Assembly (NCBI GenBank): GCA_012523535.1
Contig: JAAYII010000188.1
Span: 1-6,387, forward strand
DNA: 6,387 bases
Origin: Peptococcaceae bacterium
Lineage (GTDB): Bacteria > Bacillota > Desulfitobacteriia > Desulfitobacteriales > Syntrophobotulaceae
Direction: 5' to 3'
Below are positions 5,318 to 6,387 of the stretch, piece after piece. Made by a program: the position numbers and the translations under genes. The notes beneath the pieces were generated by a model that was given only the letters and a program-made list of their open reading frames with translations, had not been told where the DNA came from and did no database searches. Each line of letters starts with the position of its first letter. Position 1 is the stretch's first letter.

Positions 5318-6387
5318 ATGAGTGAAAATAAAATGTTAACTGTAGATCGCATACCGGTTGCGATCGAAGATGAGAGAAATCTCCTGGAGGTTATCCGCAA
5401 AGCTAATATAGAGCTGCCCACTTTTTGCTATCACTCGGAAATGAGTATCTACGGCGCCTGTCGTTTGTGTTTGGTAGAAATTGAGGGCAGGGGCTTGCAG
5501 CCCGCATGTTCGGTCAAACCTGAGGAAGGGATGGTTGTTAATACCAGCACAAAAGAATTGCGCAAAATTCGCAAAATGATTTTGGAACTTATCTTAGCCA
5601 GTCACGAGAGTGCCTGCCCGACTTGTGTCAAGGGAGGAGACTGTCAGCTGCAAAAATTGGCTCGCAGAATGGGAGTTACTCATGTTCGGTTTAACCATGG
5701 CCGAAAAAGAGTTAAAATAGATGATTCTTCTCCGTCTTTGGTGCGAGATCCCAACAAATGCATTCTTTGCGGGGATTGTGTTCGGATGTGCAATGAAATT
5801 CAAGGCGTCGGAGCCATAGATTTTGCTTATCGCGGTTCCAATGCCATGGTAACTCCTTACTTTGGCAAAGAGTTGGCCAAAGTGGAATGTGTAAATTGCG
5901 GTCAATGTGCCAGGGTATGTCCGACCGGGGCCTTGCACCCCAAGACGAATATCGATCAGGTTTGGGATGCAATTCATGACCCGGAGAAGAAAGTTGTTGT
6001 CCAGCTTGCTCCGGCTGTCAGAGTGGCCTTGGGAGAAAGCTTCCATATGGAAGCCGGGACTCTGACTACGGCCCAGATTGTCTCCGCTTTAAGAACCATG
6101 GGTTTTGATGCGGTCTATGATACTTCTTTTGCCGCGGATTTAACGGTTATTGAGGAAGCTGAAGAATTCTTGGGACGTTTGAAAAAAGGAGAAAATATTC
6201 CCTTGTTTACTTCCTGCTGTCCGGGATGGGTAAGTTTTGCCGAACAGTATTACCCGGAATTTTTATCCAATCTGTCTTCCTGCCGGTCACCTCAGCAAAT
6301 GATGGGTTCCGTTATCAAAAATTTCTTGTCAACCAGTGAAAATATTAAAAAAGAAGATATTGTGGTTGTATCCATCATGCCTTGCAC
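5318..6387 (+). CDS. hydA: [FeFe]-hydrogenase catalytic subunit HydA, group A3 type (3' end beyond window)
   Basis: H-cluster subunit that makes or consumes H2. With HydB and HydC it is expected to couple NADH and reduced ferredoxin to H2, or the reverse. The first 356 codons are present. Domains in order: plant-type [2Fe-2S] ferredoxin with C37, C48, C51 and C64; His-Cys [4Fe-4S] domain with H96, C100, C103 and C109 (HX3CX2CX5C); two [4Fe-4S] clusters with C148/151/154/158 and C191/194/197/201; then the H-cluster domain from QLAPAVRVA (229-237). The first H-cluster motif TSCCPGW (298-304) gives C300, the proton-path cysteine, and C301. The second begins at the very end as MPC (C356). These lie one residue off the Clostridium pasteurianum CpI numbering (299, 300, 355). 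The third motif is outside the window. ATG 5318 has AAAGGAG (5303-5309) 8 bases upstream and follows the hydB stop by 17 bases. Bifurcation is inferred from gene content and not proved by the sequence. Confidence 0.95.
   Translation, partial: MSENKMLTVDRIPVAIEDERNLLEVIRKANIELPTFCYHSEMSIYGACRLCLVEIEGRGLQPACSVKPEEGMVVNTSTKELRKIRKMILELILASHESACPTCVKGGDCQLQKLARRMGVTHVRFNHGRKRVKIDDSSPSLVRDPNKCILCGDCVRMCNEIQGVGAIDFAYRGSNAMVTPYFGKELAKVECVNCGQCARVCPTGALHPKTNIDQVWDAIHDPEKKVVVQLAPAVRVALGESFHMEAGTLTTAQIVSALRTMGFDAVYDTSFAADLTVIEEAEEFLGRLKKGENIPLFTSCCPGWVSFAEQYYPEFLSNLSSCRSPQQMMGSVIKNFLSTSENIKKEDIVVVSIMPC

Noticed and set aside
5594..6046. 150-codon minus-strand frame opposite hydA
   Set aside because: It is antisense to conserved cluster-binding codons of hydA, shows no recognisable family and has no ribosome binding site; it is a shadow of the real gene.

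Overview
The window reads as chromosomal DNA of a strictly anaerobic, mid-GC Firmicute, probably a clostridial or Peptococcaceae-type fermenter, syntroph or acetogen. The basis is a class I (anaerobe-type) hybrid cluster protein, a Rex redox repressor, a trimeric NAD-linked [FeFe]-hydrogenase operon in the order hydC-hydB-hydA, and strong AAAGGAG-type ribosome binding sites. The genus cannot be fixed from the sequence alone.

Layout. Positions 1-138 (minus strand) hold the N-terminal 46 codons of a small flavin-binding-fold protein of the pyridoxamine 5'-phosphate oxidase family. Positions 139-356 hold its AT-rich upstream region, a strong hairpin terminator (226-275) that ends the hcp transcript, and a possible weak second terminator. 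hcp (357-1985, minus) follows and has all expected cluster ligands. It stops at an amber codon, but the same frame continues for eight more codons that look like the normal family C-terminus. The hcp-rex divergent intergenic region (1986-2221) is dense with signals. On the hcp side there is a perfect palindrome GGTAACATTTGTTACC centred exactly 41.5 bases upstream of the start inferred from a TATAAT box, the geometry of a class II CRP/FNR-type activator such as HcpR. On the rex side there is a TTGACA-N17-TATTAT promoter overlaid by five TATCGATA-type units repeating every 14 bp.

rex (2222-2887, plus, GTG start) leads into hydC (2933-3436), hydB (3423-5300, overlapping hydC by 14 bases) and hydA (from 5318, running off the window end at the second H-cluster motif). 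The three Hyd proteins match a soluble NAD(H)/ferredoxin-linked, probably electron-bifurcating hydrogenase of the HydABC type. HydC carries a thioredoxin-like [2Fe-2S] site. HydB carries the FMN/NADH site and several Fe-S clusters. HydA carries the H-cluster. Rex senses NADH/NAD+, so its position at the head of the operon suggests that the redox state of the NAD pool controls H2 metabolism, while hcp is set apart under a probable nitrosative-stress regulator.

No mobile elements, CRISPR arrays, rRNA or tRNA genes were seen, and I see no wholly new gene system. The most notable items are the 14-bp repeat array in the rex promoter, the amber-interrupted C-terminus of hcp, and the well-positioned HcpR-like site.
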